DNA of 64,000 bases. It comes from Triticum aestivum (taxonomy: Eukaryota > Streptophyta > Magnoliopsida > Poales > Poaceae). The DNA is taken from contig NC_057798.1 of the NCBI RefSeq assembly GCF_018294505.1, positions 371,894,026-371,958,025 on the forward strand, given 5' to 3'. Shown here piece after piece: positions 12,180 through 23,004 of the stretch. Position 1 is the first letter of the stretch; every line of letters starts with the position of its first letter. Position numbers and translations under genes: made by a program. The notes below the pieces were generated by a model. That model ran no database searches. It was not told where the DNA came from and worked only from the letters and a program-made list of their open reading frames with translations.

Positions 12180-13695
12180 TGATGACCTACAAGTATGTGG
12201 GGTTAATTGTAGCCTTTTCCATAAGTAAGAGTGTCGAACCCAATGAGGAGCAGAAGGAAATGACAAGTGGTTTTCAGCAAGGTAATGTCTGCAAGTGCTA
12301 AAATTGTAAGTAGGAGAGTAGTTTGATAGGAAGATAATTTGTAATGAGCAAGTAACGATAGTAGGAACAAAATTGCAGCAAGGTAGGCCATTCCTTTTGA
12401 GGCAAAGGACATGCCAAAACGGTCTCTTATGATAAGCAAAGTGTTCTTGTGGGTACACGGGAATTTCATCTAGTCACTTTCATCATGTTGGCTTAATTCG
12501 TGTTTGGTACTTTGAAAATTTGATATGTGGGTGGACCGGTGCTTAGATGTTGTTCTTACTTGAACAAACCTCCTACTTTTGATTAACCATCTTGCAAGCA
12601 TCCGCAACTACGATAAAAGTATTAGAATAAATTCTAACCATATCATTAAACTTTTGGGTCCAATCGGCCCCTTATGGAATAGCGCATAAACTGGGGTTTA
12701 AGCTTCTGTCACTCTCGCAACGCACCATCTAATAACTACACCACAATTCATTCCCTTAGGCCCAAATATGGTGAAGTGTCATGTAGTCGACATTCACATG
12801 ACACCACTAAGAGAATGACAACATACATATCATCAAAATATCAAACACATATCAAGTTCACATGATTACTTGCAACATGATTTCTCCCGTGAACTCAAGA
12901 ATGAAAGTAACTACTCACAAATGATAATCATGCTCAAGACCAGAGGGGTATTAAATAGCATAATGGATCTGAACATATAATCTTCCACCAAATAAACCAT
13001 ATAGTAATCAACTACAAGATGTAATCAACTCTACTAGTCACCCACAAGCACCAATCTATAGTTTTGATACAAAGATGAACACAAGAGATGAACTAGGGTT
13101 TGAGAGGAGTTGGTGTTGTTGAATATGTTGATGAAGATAGCCCTCCCCAAGATGGGAGAGTTGTTGGTGATGATGATGACGATGATTTCACCCTCCTGGA
13201 GGGAAGTTCCCCCAGCGGAATCGCTCCGCCGGAGGGCAAAAGTGCTCCTGCCCAAGTTCCGCCTCGAGGCGGAGGCGCTTCATCCCGAAAGTCCTCTCCT
13301 CATTTTTTCTAGGTCAAAATGACTTATATACCAGAAGAGAGGCACCGGAGTTGGGCCGAGGAGGGCAACACCCACCAGGGCGCACCTGGGCCTCCTGGCG
13401 ATCCCAGGTGGGTTGTACCCACCTGGTGGCCCCCTATGGTACTTATTTGCTCCAATAATTCTTAAATATTCCATAAAAAATCCTCGGGAAGTTTCAGCTC
13501 ATTTGGAATTGTGCAGAATATGTATCTTGACGTAGCTTTTTCAGGTCCAGATTTCCAGTTGCCAGAATTCTCCCCCTTTGTGCATACCTTGCATATTATG
13601 AGAGAAAAAGCATTAGAAATACTCCAAAAAGCATTATTATACAATAAAACAACATAAATAAAAGTAGGAAAACATGATGCAAAATGGACGTATCA
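12180..13695 (-). repeat. 3' LTR of element C
   Basis: 1516 bp; in minus orientation it begins TGATACGTCC and ends GGTCATCA. It aligns throughout with 31132-32645. A TATATAAG motif on the minus strand lies at 13323-13330. The short ORFs on both strands around 13034-13640 occur equally in the other LTR and are not genes. Confidence 0.95.
13323..13330 (-). promoter_or_regulatory. TATA-like motif in the C LTR
   Basis: TATATAAG on the minus strand, conserved in the 5' LTR at 32271-32278, where it would act as the promoter of the element RNA. Confidence 0.45.
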
Positions 13696-15394
13696 ACTCC
13701 CCCAAGCTTAGACCTCACTTTTCCTCAAGTGAAAACCGAAATCGAAAAACGTGTCCACAAGCTTAGAGAGAGAGAGGTGTCAATAAAAATAAAAAACAAA
13801 CATAGAAGCATCATGCAAACTATTATAACAACAACAAACTTTAACATAAAACTTTTATTATAGAACTTTTATCATAGACTTCTCATGAACAAGTAACAAT
13901 TCATCACAACATCGAAGTATAAAGCATAAACTCTACTGAAAACAAACAAACTATGTTCTCAGTCAACTTTGCAACTACAATTCATCATCTTTTCAGGAAG
14001 GGTCACGTATCGGAGCCTTTTTGGCAAGTCCACATGCTCAACCATCAAATAGTCTTCTATGATTGCTAACACTCACTGCGTACACATTAGCAAAACATTT
14101 CAACCGGACACATAGAAAGATAGGGGCTTATAGTTTCGCCTCCCAAGACACTCACCTCAAGGGTGACGTCAACAATAATAACTCATGCTACCCATATTCA
14201 ACTGGATATATGTGCCTAGATCTTTCCTCACCACATGATGCTTGTCAAAGGAGAAAAATAAAAGGAATAGAGAGAAAAACTTTGACTCTTGCATGAAAGT
14301 AAATACATGAAAGTAAAAGATAGGCCCTTCACAGAGGGAAGTAGAGGTTGCCATGCACTTTTTGTTTTTATGCTCAACCCCTTAGTGCAAGAGAACGTCA
14401 CATTATATTGCCCCTTGTGATGGTAACCTTTATTATGCAGTCTGTGTCTTTTATTCTTCACCATCACAAGTTCGTACAATGCTCAATTTTCGCTTACACT
14501 AAATGATCTTACACTTTTAGAAGCAATTTTTATTGCCCTTTTTTGCACCAATGACAACTTAGTTGAAGGATCTTACTCAATCCATAGGTAGGTATGGTGG
14601 ACTCTCAAACAAGATTTGGGTTTAAGGGTTTTGGATGCACAAGTAGTATCTCTACTTAGTGCAGAGTTTTTGGCTAGCAAAGATAGGGGCAAGTACCACA
14701 TGTTGAAGGATCTATGACAATATAACTTTTATGTGAATATGAACAAACATAAATCATGAAGTTGTTTTCCTTGTCCAACGTCAACAATTTGGGCATATAA
14801 TATTTTGATGGGTGCTCACAATCATAAAATATTTCCAGGATAGTATATCTATATGTGAATCTTCTCTTCCCTTATTAATTCTTTCATGAGGTGCTTCATT
14901 GACCAGTGCTATGTTTTTCAATCTACAATAAAATTTCCTACTTATACTTTTCCTTGTGTAATGTCATCACTTACCATAAGATTAGCATATGATATTTTTT
15001 CTTTTATTTCCTTTCTTTTTATTGAAACAAGAGAGTAAAGAAGGCAAAACTCAAACTAAACTTTATTATATATCTCGCACACGATTACAAAGATTGATCA
15101 CTAAGCAAACTCACAAAAATAAAGGATCGAACTAAACTTTTATTCATCTAATAGCAAAAAGAAAACCATGGATCAAACTAAGAAAGTAAAGGCAAAAGAT
15201 AGTGGAGATGATACAATACCGGGGCACCTCCCCCAAGCTTGGTGAAATCCAAGGGGAGTGCCCATACCCGATACTCAGTTTTCTTTTGGTGGTGAAGAAG
15301 GAGGTGGTGGTGATGAAGTAGAAGCTTTCTTGTCCTCGGATTTCCATGGGAGATGCTCACCATCATAAGAGGAAGAGCGAGTCTCTCGGGTCTT
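13696..15394 (-). other. C 3' non-coding region with two polypurine-tract copies
   Basis: No coding domain is seen. The LTR-adjacent polypurine tract is at 13697-13709 (plus strand CTCCCCCAAGCTT). An identical 13-mer recurs at 15228-15240 inside a hairpin whose arms are 15222-15234 and 15253-15263, with one bulged base. Between them the sequence is AT-rich and without ORFs of interest. Confidence 0.65.
15222..15263. other. Hairpin around internal polypurine-tract copy in C
   Basis: The arms GGGCACCTCCCC (left) and GGGGAGTGCCC (right) pair with one bulge. The loop holds the palindrome CCAAGCTTGG. The left arm and loop contain the same 13-mer as the tract beside the 3' LTR. Comparable twin hairpins lie in F and G. 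Confidence 0.55.
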
Positions 15395-15799
15395 TCAACT
15401 AGCAGCCAAACTCACACCTTTAAACCTCACCTCATATTCAAAGACTTGGCTTTGAAGGTCGTGAATCTGGCTATGGAGGAAGTTGATTTGCTCGTTGAGG
15501 GAGAAGACGATGTCCATTATGGACTTGCCATCCACCTTGAGATCACGGGTGTAGTCCGCGATCATGAGGTGATTGGCATTGAGTCCATGTTCCACCATCC
15601 CCTTGCATTTGAAGATGTCCTGCTCCGTAGCTTCAAGCCTAGCCTCCACGGATCTAGTCCCCTTGGGTCCTTGCACATCACGGATGTGCAACACTCCATC
15701 GCGCATCTGTATAGCTTGAGGGTGCTGCATCACCTCCCGCAGATATGGGTTGACGATGTTGTCGAAGAACTTGTCCTTGGAGGAGCTTGAAGCGGCCAT
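15395..15799 (-). CDS. ORF after pol in element C, function unknown
   Basis: The ATG at 15799 (MAASSSSKDK) opens 134 codons; an upstream in-frame extension to 15958 is probably untranslated leader. The product has no stop. The middle and C-terminal half look helical with heptad-like Leu/Ile spacing (about residues 55-125), suggesting a coiled coil. No signal peptide or transmembrane stretch is visible, so it does not resemble a classical env, although it occupies the position where Athila elements carry an env-like ORF. It lies between the integrase C-terminus (16136) and the internal polypurine tract. It is the only intact reading frame of element C. The function is not known to me. Confidence 0.55.
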   Translation of the reverse strand: MAASSSSKDKFFDNIVNPYLREVMQHPQAIQMRDGVLHIRDVQGPKGTRSVEARLEATEQDIFKCKGMVEHGLNANHLMIADYTRDLKVDGKSIMDIVFSLNEQINFLHSQIHDLQSQVFEYEVRFKGVSLAAS

Positions 15800-16135
15800 G
15801 ATGGATTGGATCAGACAGAAAACATCAAGAAAAGAAAACATGAGATTTCTCCGTGATACAGAGGTCAACAGGTTCGGTAGGTATATAAAAAAATTATCTT
15901 GGGGAACAAGCAGAACAACAGAAAAGTGGAGTCTGTAAAGTACCCGAGGTGGGCACAACCCACCTGGGCACGCCTGGCATGCCAGGCGCGCCCTGGTGTA
16001 TCGTGCCCACCAGGATCACTTTCCTGGGAGTTTCTTATTTTCCAAAAATTTTAAATATTCCAAAACTGACAAAAAAAATATTTTTGCGGATTTTTCGGAG
16101 TCCGTTTACTTACCGTATCACGTACCTCCCTTTTT

Positions 16136-16475
16136 TCATGCTTCTGGAGTGCTCCGAAAGGTTTCCTTTATGTGTTCTTCCGGTGTCAAAGTTTGGATAA
16201 TATTGCTTTCAACATTAATGGGCGTACCTGAGATATAGTGTTTTATTCGTTGCCCATTGACAACCTTCCGGTTAGTACCTTCGACATTATTTATTTTGAT
16301 GGCTCCGGATCGATAGACCTCCTCGATGACATATGGTCCTTCCCATTTGGAGAGGAGTTTTCCTGCAAAGAATCTGAAACGAGAGTTGTACAAAAGAACA
16401 TATTCTCCAACTTTGAACTCACGCTTTTGGATTCTTTTGTCATGCCATCTTTTAACCTTTTCTTTGAAAAAAATT
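16136..16475 (-). pseudogene. Element C integrase C-terminus (GPY/F-type module)
   Basis: This is the 3' end of C pol, cut off from its core by insertion of B. The frame continues from 26673 on the other side of B. It contains WEGPYVIEEV, typical of the GPY/F module that contacts DNA in Gypsy integrases, and ends at 16136. Confidence 0.8.
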
Positions 16476-16993
16476 TGTTGGGGATATAACTATTAGGTAT
16501 GACCCGCCCAGGAGGGGCCGGGTTATACCTATAAGGACTCTTGAATCCCAAGACAAGTTTGAAGATGGCGGTTCAGTTAAGGGCCCAAAGCCCGAAGGCG
16601 ACTTAAGGCCCGTAGAGATAAACCGTCATATATACATAACTTGTATTGTAAGGCAAGAATAGTTAGAGACCGAGCCGAACACTGTGTATGAGCCGGCCGG
16701 GACTCTGTTAGCCGCTGGGCGTCGACCTCTGTATATGAAGGGACGACCTAGCGGCGGTTCAGGGCAAGTAACATCAGATCGAGAGCTAGGTCAAGCGATT
16801 TCGCTCCCTGGTAATCGAGTCATAAGCAAGCCCACTCAACACTGGATTGTAGGCTTTTACCTTCACCGTAAGGGGCCGAACCAGTATAAACCCCATGTTC
16901 TTTGTCCCGATTAACCCCTTTAAGCTTTCTAGTTGCGATGGCTCCACGACTAAGTCCTTCCACTAGGACATCTAACGTGACAATTCCACGACA
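16476..16993 (+). repeat. 5' LTR of element B
   Basis: 518 bp, TGTTGGGG to GACA. The TATA region at 16731-16740 reads TATATGAA, whereas the 3' LTR retains TATATAAA. It is followed by GT and the PBS. Confidence 0.93.
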
Positions 16994-16995
16994 GT

Positions 16996-17012
16996 TGGCG
17001 CCCACCATGGGG
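16996..17012 (+). other. Primer-binding site of element B
   Basis: TGGCGCCCACCATGGGG, two bases after the LTR. It differs at one base from the E site at 10355-10371. Confidence 0.8.
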
Positions 17013-17081
17013 CCAACGAACAGTGGATTTGAGTTCTTGAAGGGCAGCTTCGAAGGGCTCAAGGGATACGGCATGGGACGG

Positions 17082-18428
17082 ATGACCAAGATTCGTCGTG
17101 GCAAGCTCTACGTCGACGATGCAGGCTGGGGCCCCGACGCCGGCTCAATTGAGTACGGGTACCGGGTCTCCTTCAGCGGAATCCACGTCTTCATCGGCAA
17201 GATCGGCGAGCCGGGCCCTAAGCCGGACATCTGCACCGACCTCGTCGAGACGGCTCAGTGTGCGAGACCCGCCCGGGCTCAGCCTGCTATGAAGCGTGCC
17301 TTCGTGGGGTGAATCCACAGAGGGGAACTTTCTGAAGGATCTGTGTCGGCCGGTGAGACAGCCATCTACTTTGATGGCGAGTCATCCACGGGTGAGACGG
17401 ATTCGTTGTATCAATGGCAAAATGGCGGGCTTTGGGGTTGTTCCGATGGCAGTAGTATTCTGGATCTCCTTGAGCCACCGAGCAGAGTTGGGATCTTCAT
17501 GGTTGGCACGCAACCCATTCAAAACTCTACAACTGCGGCAACAATAACTTCCGGGTCAGCGGCAGACGGGGTAGGAGGCCCTGGGCGCCCGCCGGCTCAG
17601 GTGCTGATGGATCTCATGGATAAGATGAAAGCTCTATTAACCGCCGCGGTCAACCTGGCGGATCAAGCTCAACATGATGCAGAAGTGGTGCAATTAAAAC
17701 AAGATATAGTGCAGGCTAAGGAAGACCTGGCGGCAGAAGATGTCAGGATAACCATAGAGCGGGCGGCTCTGGACGCTCAGGCTCAGCGGATTCAGTCGCA
17801 GGCTTTCCAACTCATGATGGATCAGAACGCATCAAACGAGGTCATGAGGAGAAGGTATCACAAGAGTCAGTCTCATCTGCCTCCGGTTTATGATCCTCGA
17901 AACCTCTTCCGAATGCCCGGGGCAGGGCCCAGTAACCCGCCGGAGGTAAACCGGGTTGCAACACCCGGGGCTCGGATGCCGGTTCAGCCGCATACGATGG
18001 AGCCACCCCGGATGAATACTGCTCCGCCTCAGTATTTACCAATACCATCGGGTCATTATTCTAACCCTTTGGAGAACATGATTGCTGCGGTGGCACGGTT
18101 GGCGACTCTCCCAGTGGAGGGCGACTCTCCGACGGTGGTTGAAACTCGTAGGATCAGAGAGTTTCTTCAGACGGCTTTAGCGCAGCATGAGGCGTACTCA
18201 TACAGCCGAGACAGGATTCATTCAACCCCTCATCCAAGCCGGAGCCTGAGTTATAACAGACACATGGATTCAACGGCCGTTTCAAGCAACGCCCGACACC
18301 GTGACCAGCCATGCAGGCATGACCCGGCGCATGATGGAGCTCTTAACTTGGTTGATCAGGACAGACTACATCAAGAGACTGAGTGGGCGGCTCAGCGGCG
18401 GCTTACCAGCCTTTTCTGGTTTATCTGA
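17082..18428 (+). pseudogene. Element B gag, N-terminal part
   Basis: ATG at 17082 gives a segment (to 17312) with DDAGWGPDAG and EYGYRV like E. A frame change then leads into a 361-codon frame (17343-18428). This has a predicted helical, Gln/Ala/Asp-rich stretch around 17590-17830, consistent with a coiled coil, and a Pro-rich linker. The capsid domain follows in another frame. Gag would assemble the RNA-packaging particle; with this break a full product is not made by simple translation. Confidence 0.75.
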
Positions 18429-18559
18429 CGACTTCTATTGAGGCCGGCGTGACCACTAGGACCGGAGGTGTCCCTTGTCTGGTGCCGGCTCCGCGTAACG
18501 AGCATTTGCCCAAGGATTTCAAAGGGCTTCGAAAGGTGCCTAATTATACGTCCTACTTA

Positions 18560-19174
18560 TAGCCCGGGGCCTGGATTAAAAGTTATGAGATGGCTATGGA
18601 GCTACTGGAGGTCAGCGATGCTGTGATGGCCAAGTACTTCACCATGATGTTGGATGGGACTGCCCGCACTTGGTTGAAGGGGTTGCCGCCTAATTCCATC
18701 AGTTCATGGGCAGAGTTAAAAGCCCGATTCATTCAGAACTTCAAGGATACATGCAAGCAACCCATGTCAATTGTGGATTTGACTAATTGCAAGCAAGAGG
18801 AGGGTGAGTCCACAACCCATTGGGTGCGTCGGGTCAAAGCCATAATACATTCGTCTGATAAGATGGATGCCGGCTCTGTAGTCTTAATGTTGGAGAAAAA
18901 TTGCAGTTTTGTGCCTTTGAAGATGAAGCTGGGGAGTCTCAAGCGCGATTGTAATGACATGGGCCAGCTGATGGCGGCTCTATTCAAGTACGCCGACTCT
19001 GATAGTACCAAGGATCCCGAGTCTGATGATGAAAAGACAGGGAAGGGAAAAAAGAATGGCAACGCCAAGGGTCCTCAGCATAACCCGGCAAATCAAGGAG
19101 GTAATAATAAACATAAGATTGATGGTAGCTTGGAGTTTGTGGCTAACACCAATGCGCAGGGCGACAATCAATGA
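18560..19174 (+). pseudogene. Element B gag capsid domain
   Basis: The frame 18590-19174 (194 codons) carries the retrotransposon gag core: MLDGTARTWLKGLPPNSI, then ARFIQNF, ending in a Lys/Asn-rich basic tail. An in-frame TAG just upstream, near 18560, separates it from the N-terminal part; its context suggests a former CAG. The matching capsid of E is split by element C. Confidence 0.78.
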
Positions 19175-20321
19175 CGTAAGGGGAGACCACCACCTCGGTC
19201 CGACAGGTCAAGCCCCACGCTTGAGCAGTTACTGAATGAGCCCTGTCCAAGGCACGTCACTCCATAGAAGTCGGCCACTCACCTATGGAAGGATTGTACG
19301 ATCATGAAGGCTTTTAAGAATTCCAACATGTTCGAAGGTAATCATGGGCAGGGCGGCGGCTCAGGTGGCGGCGCCTTTCATGGCCCGGGCGGCGGTTCAA
19401 ATTCCAATTTTCATAACTCTCAGGGTAATCAAGGTGGTTATAATCAACAGTCTGGCCAGGGAGGTCAGTAGCGGCAACAGGGTGTATATCAGAGTAATCC
19501 AAAGCAGACGAATAGTGGACAATATCATGTGTTTACCACCAGTTTATGCGAACGGGACCACAAGCTTCATAAGAGGGTTGTGAACGCTGTTGAGCCGGCA
19601 GTTCCTCGTTATTTGAGATGGTCTGAGCAGCCTATTATATGGAGTAGGGAAGATCACCCTCCCCGGGTTGACAATCCGGGTCACTTGACCTTGGTGGTGG
19701 CACCTCAGGTTGGTGGGTATAAATTCACTAAGGTGCTCATGGATGGAGGCAATAGCATCAACATCCTCTATTGTGAGACTTTTCATCGCATGGTTTTGAC
19801 TGATAAAAATCTCAAGACTTCCAACACTATTTTTCGTGGAGTGGTCCCTGATAAGTCGGCATACTCGGTGGGTAAGATTGATCTGGAGGTAGCCTTTGGA
19901 GATGAGCATGATTCTAGGGCTGAGAAGTTAACCTTTAAGGTGGTCAAAATCAAGAGCCCGTATCACGCCCTGCTCGGTCGGCCGGCTTATGCCAAGTTCA
20001 TGGCACGGCCATGTTATGTTTACTTGCAGCTCAAGATGCCGGGTCATATGGGCACCATCATGGGTGCATGGGAGCCGGAAGATAGCCTTGGAATGTGAGG
20101 AAGGCGATGCTGCTTACGCTAAATTTGTTTGTGCAACAGAGGAGTTGAAGTTCTACAAGGACAATGTTGACCCGGCGGACATGACGTCCTTGAAGAAGCC
20201 AACCATAGAGCACGAGCCGGTGATGAAGTTTAAGTCGGCTGATGATACCAAGCTTGTTGATTTTGTTCCAGGCGACTCATCTAAGAAGTTCAGTATCAGT
20301 GCCAATCTGGATCCCAAATAG
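19175..20321 (+). pseudogene. Element B gag tail and protease
   Basis: A Gly/Asn/Gln-rich linker (about 19330-19510) leads to a protease with the active-site motif VLMDGGNSINILY near 19735-19775, the DGG form seen in Tat-lineage elements, and the flap-side segment ALLGRPAY near 19970. A frameshift near 20065 moves the frame to 19989-20321. The frame ends at a TAG (20319-20321). That same TAG occurs in E. Confidence 0.78.
20319..20321 (+). other. In-frame TAG between protease and RT, shared with E
   Basis: The codon context AAA TAG GAA is identical in E (40927-40929). Coding sequence similarity continues on both sides in the same frame. Confidence 0.7.
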
Positions 20322-21725
20322 GAAAGTGCGCTCACCGAGTTCATCCGTGAGAACCGGTACATCTTTGCATGGAAACCTTCTGACATGCCGGGTGTACCGA
20401 GAGAACTCACTGAGCACACTCTCAATATTGATCCAAAATTTAAGCCGGTCAAGCAGTTTCTTCGGCGGTTCAATGAAGAGAGGCGTAAGGCTATTGGTGA
20501 GGAAGTGGTCCGGCTCTTGGCGGCCGGGTTCGTTATTGAAGTTTTTCATCCAAAGTGGCTGGCTAACCCGGTGCTGGTGCTTAAGAAGAATGACACTTGG
20601 CGTATGTGTGTGGACTACACAGACTTAAACAAGGCTTGTCCGACTCATCCCTCTGCTCTCCCTCGTATTGATCAAATCATTGATGCTACGGCAGGTTGTG
20701 AGCGTTTGAGTTTTTTGGATGCTTATTCTGGTTATCATCAGATCAAGATGGCAGTTAAGGACCAGGAGAAGACGGCTTTTATTACTCCATTTGGAGCCTT
20801 CTGCTATGTGTCTATGCCTTTTGGGCTTAAGAGTGCCCAGGCGATTTATCAACGATGTGTGCAGAACTGTCTTCACAATCAGATTGCGCGCAATGTTCAT
20901 GCTTATGTGGACGACATTGTGGTGAAATCCAGAGAGAAGGAGACCTTGATAGATGATCTAAAGGAGACCTTCGATAACCTCCGGGTCTACAAGATGATGC
21001 TTAACCCGGCCAAGTGTGATTTTGGTGTGCCTGCAGGCAAGCTGTTGGATTTTCTGGTTTCTAACAGAGGCATTGAGGCTAACCCGGAGAAGATCAAGGC
21101 GATCACTTCTTTGGCTAAGCTGGCGTGTATCAATGATGTTCAGCATTTGACGGGTCGTATTGCCGCTTTAAGCCGGTTCATAAGCCGGTTAGGTGAGAAG
21201 GCCATACCACTGTATCAGATGATGAAGAAGACAGACGACTTTGTCTGGAGTGATGCTGCTCAAGCTGCCTTTGAAGACTTCAAGAGACAGCTAGCTGAGC
21301 CACCAGTCCTTGCTGCTCCCATTGACAAAGAGCCATTATTGTTATATGTGGTTGCCAACACACATGTCGTCAGTGTGGCCATTGTGGTGGAGCGCAAGGA
21401 GGCTAGGAAAGAACATCCGGTTCAATGGCCGGTTTATTACATCAGTCAGGTCCTTATTGAGTCCAAGCAAAGGTACCCACATTGGCAGAAGCTCATTTAT
21501 GGGGTGTTCATGGCAAGCCGGAAACTTAAGCAGTATTTTTTGGGTCATCCTATCACTGTGGTCAGTTCTGCTCCTTTGGGAGATATCATTCAAAACAGAG
21601 AAGCCACAGGACCAGTCGCCAAGTGGGCCATTGAGCTTGGGCCTCATGGTTTAAAGTATGTGCCACACACTGCTATCATGTCTCAAGCACCGGTGGACTT
21701 CATCAATGACTGTACAGAACTGTAG
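20322..21725 (+). pseudogene. Element B reverse transcriptase and first RNase H
   Basis: This is the longest open frame of the window (446 codons from 20385). RT landmarks in order: CVDYTDLNKACP, SFLDAYSGYHQIKM, SMPFGLKSAQA, catalytic YVDDIVVKS near 20905-20930, then the thumb with GIEANPEKIKAI. An RNase H-like segment follows (about 21230-21640) but lacks the usual acidic catalytic residues, as expected for the degenerate RNase H of Tat elements. It ends at TAG 21723-21725, again shared with E. The RT itself looks undamaged; the element cannot be autonomous because integrase is missing. Confidence 0.88.
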
Positions 21726-22588
21726 ATGCCTGAAGAGAAGCCGGACAACACATATTGGACTATTCACTTTGATGGGTCCAGGCAATTGGAGGGCTCGGGG
21801 GCTGGAGTTGTTTTAGCTTCCCCTCGAGGTGACTAATTTTGTTATGTGCTACGGTTGATGTTTCCCTGTACTAACAATGCAGCTGAGTATGAGTCCTTGC
21901 TCCATGGCCTTCGGATGGCTAAGGAGATGAGCTTAAGCCGGGTAAGGTGCTTTGGCAACTCAGATTTGGTGGCTCAGCAAGTTCAGGCAAGTGGGATTCC
22001 AAGGACCCTCTCATGGTAGCTTATCGCCATGAAGTTGATGCTATTGCTGGACATTTCAAGGGTTACCAAGTGGAGCACATTGATCGTAGAAAGAACGAGG
22101 CGACTGATGCTTTAAGCCGGCTGGGGTCTCAGCGTAAGCCGGTGCCGCCTAATACTTTCTTGGATATTCTGCATAACCCTTCTATCAAGTTGCCTAAAGA
22201 GGAAGATTTGGCTGTTCCTGACCCGGAAGCACAATTGGTGGCGGCTCTTCACGTCATCCCAGATTGGACAGTGCCATACTTGGCTTACATGACCCGGGGC
22301 GAGTTGCCTGAGGATGAAACCTTGGCCAGGCAGATAACCCGACGGTCTAAGTCAATGACAATTGCCAATGGTGAGTTGCATCACCGCAGTGTCACTAGGG
22401 CGTTTCAGCATTGTGTTTCTCCTGAGGAAGGCCAAGAAATTCTTCGTGAAATTCATGAAGGGGATTGTGGCCATTATGCCGGGTCAAAGTCCCTTGTGGC
22501 CAAGGCTTTCCGTCATGGATTTTATTGGCTGACGGCTCATGCTGACGCGGAGGATCTGGCCTGTACAAATACCGGGTCAAAATCATGA
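21726..22588 (+). pseudogene. Element B second RNase H and integrase zinc-domain remnant
   Basis: The frame continues after the TAG with YWTIHFDGS (21753) and NNAAEYE, the start of an archaeal-type RNase H, the second RNase H known from Tat-lineage plant elements. A TAA near 21835 and a frameshift near 21980 interrupt it. The frame 21947-22588 then gives the rest and the His part of the integrase HHCC zinc domain (HEGDCGHYAG). It breaks off before the Cys pair: the integrase core present in E (43201-43490) is absent. Confidence 0.78.
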
Positions 22589-22605
22589 CTATTATCATGC
22601 AATAT

Positions 22606-22760
22606 TAAGTCCCAAGCCTTTTGCAAGCAACAACACTTGGCACTTGGGGGCTAATGTCCACTGATGATGTTTACTTAAAGTAGCGGTTCATGAGAGTAAG
22701 TCCCAAGCACTTTGCAAGCAAGAGTACTTGGCACTTGGGGGCTAATGCATATTGCTGTTC
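22606..22760 (+). repeat. Tandem repeat in the 3' region of element B
   Basis: About 1.6 copies with a 91-bp period: TAAGTCCCAAGC begins at 22606 and again at 22697, and each copy ends in CACTTGGGGGCTAATG. The repeat lies directly after the coding region, where Tat-lineage elements often carry variable tandem repeats. Confidence 0.7.
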
Positions 22761-23004
22761 AAGTTTTTCAACTATTTTATTCTATACAACCATATGAAGG
22801 ACCGGCTCAACCATGCTGATTAAGCCGACCCTTGGGGACTAGGGAGTAAGATGATTTCTTACATGTTATCCAAATATATCAATAATGTTATTAAGCTTGT
22901 TTTTAAGTCTACAACATATTCATCATAAGCAATAGACTTGGGGGCTGGCATAATAAGGATAACTTAGTACAGAGAAGGGATTGTACCTCAAACTTTTGGT
23001 GCAT
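22761..23004. other. Non-coding spacer of element B
   Basis: AT-rich sequence between the tandem repeat and the end of the antisense gene. No ORF or motif is recognised. Confidence 0.5.

Noticed and set aside
13034..13322. ORFs on both strands in the C LTR
   Set aside because: They recur in the other LTR (32007-32355), have no domain and overlap the likely promoter region.
15353..15790. 145-codon plus-strand ORF over the C 3' ORF
   Set aside because: Shadow of the minus-strand ORF 15395-15799, which has a clear start and a plausible protein.
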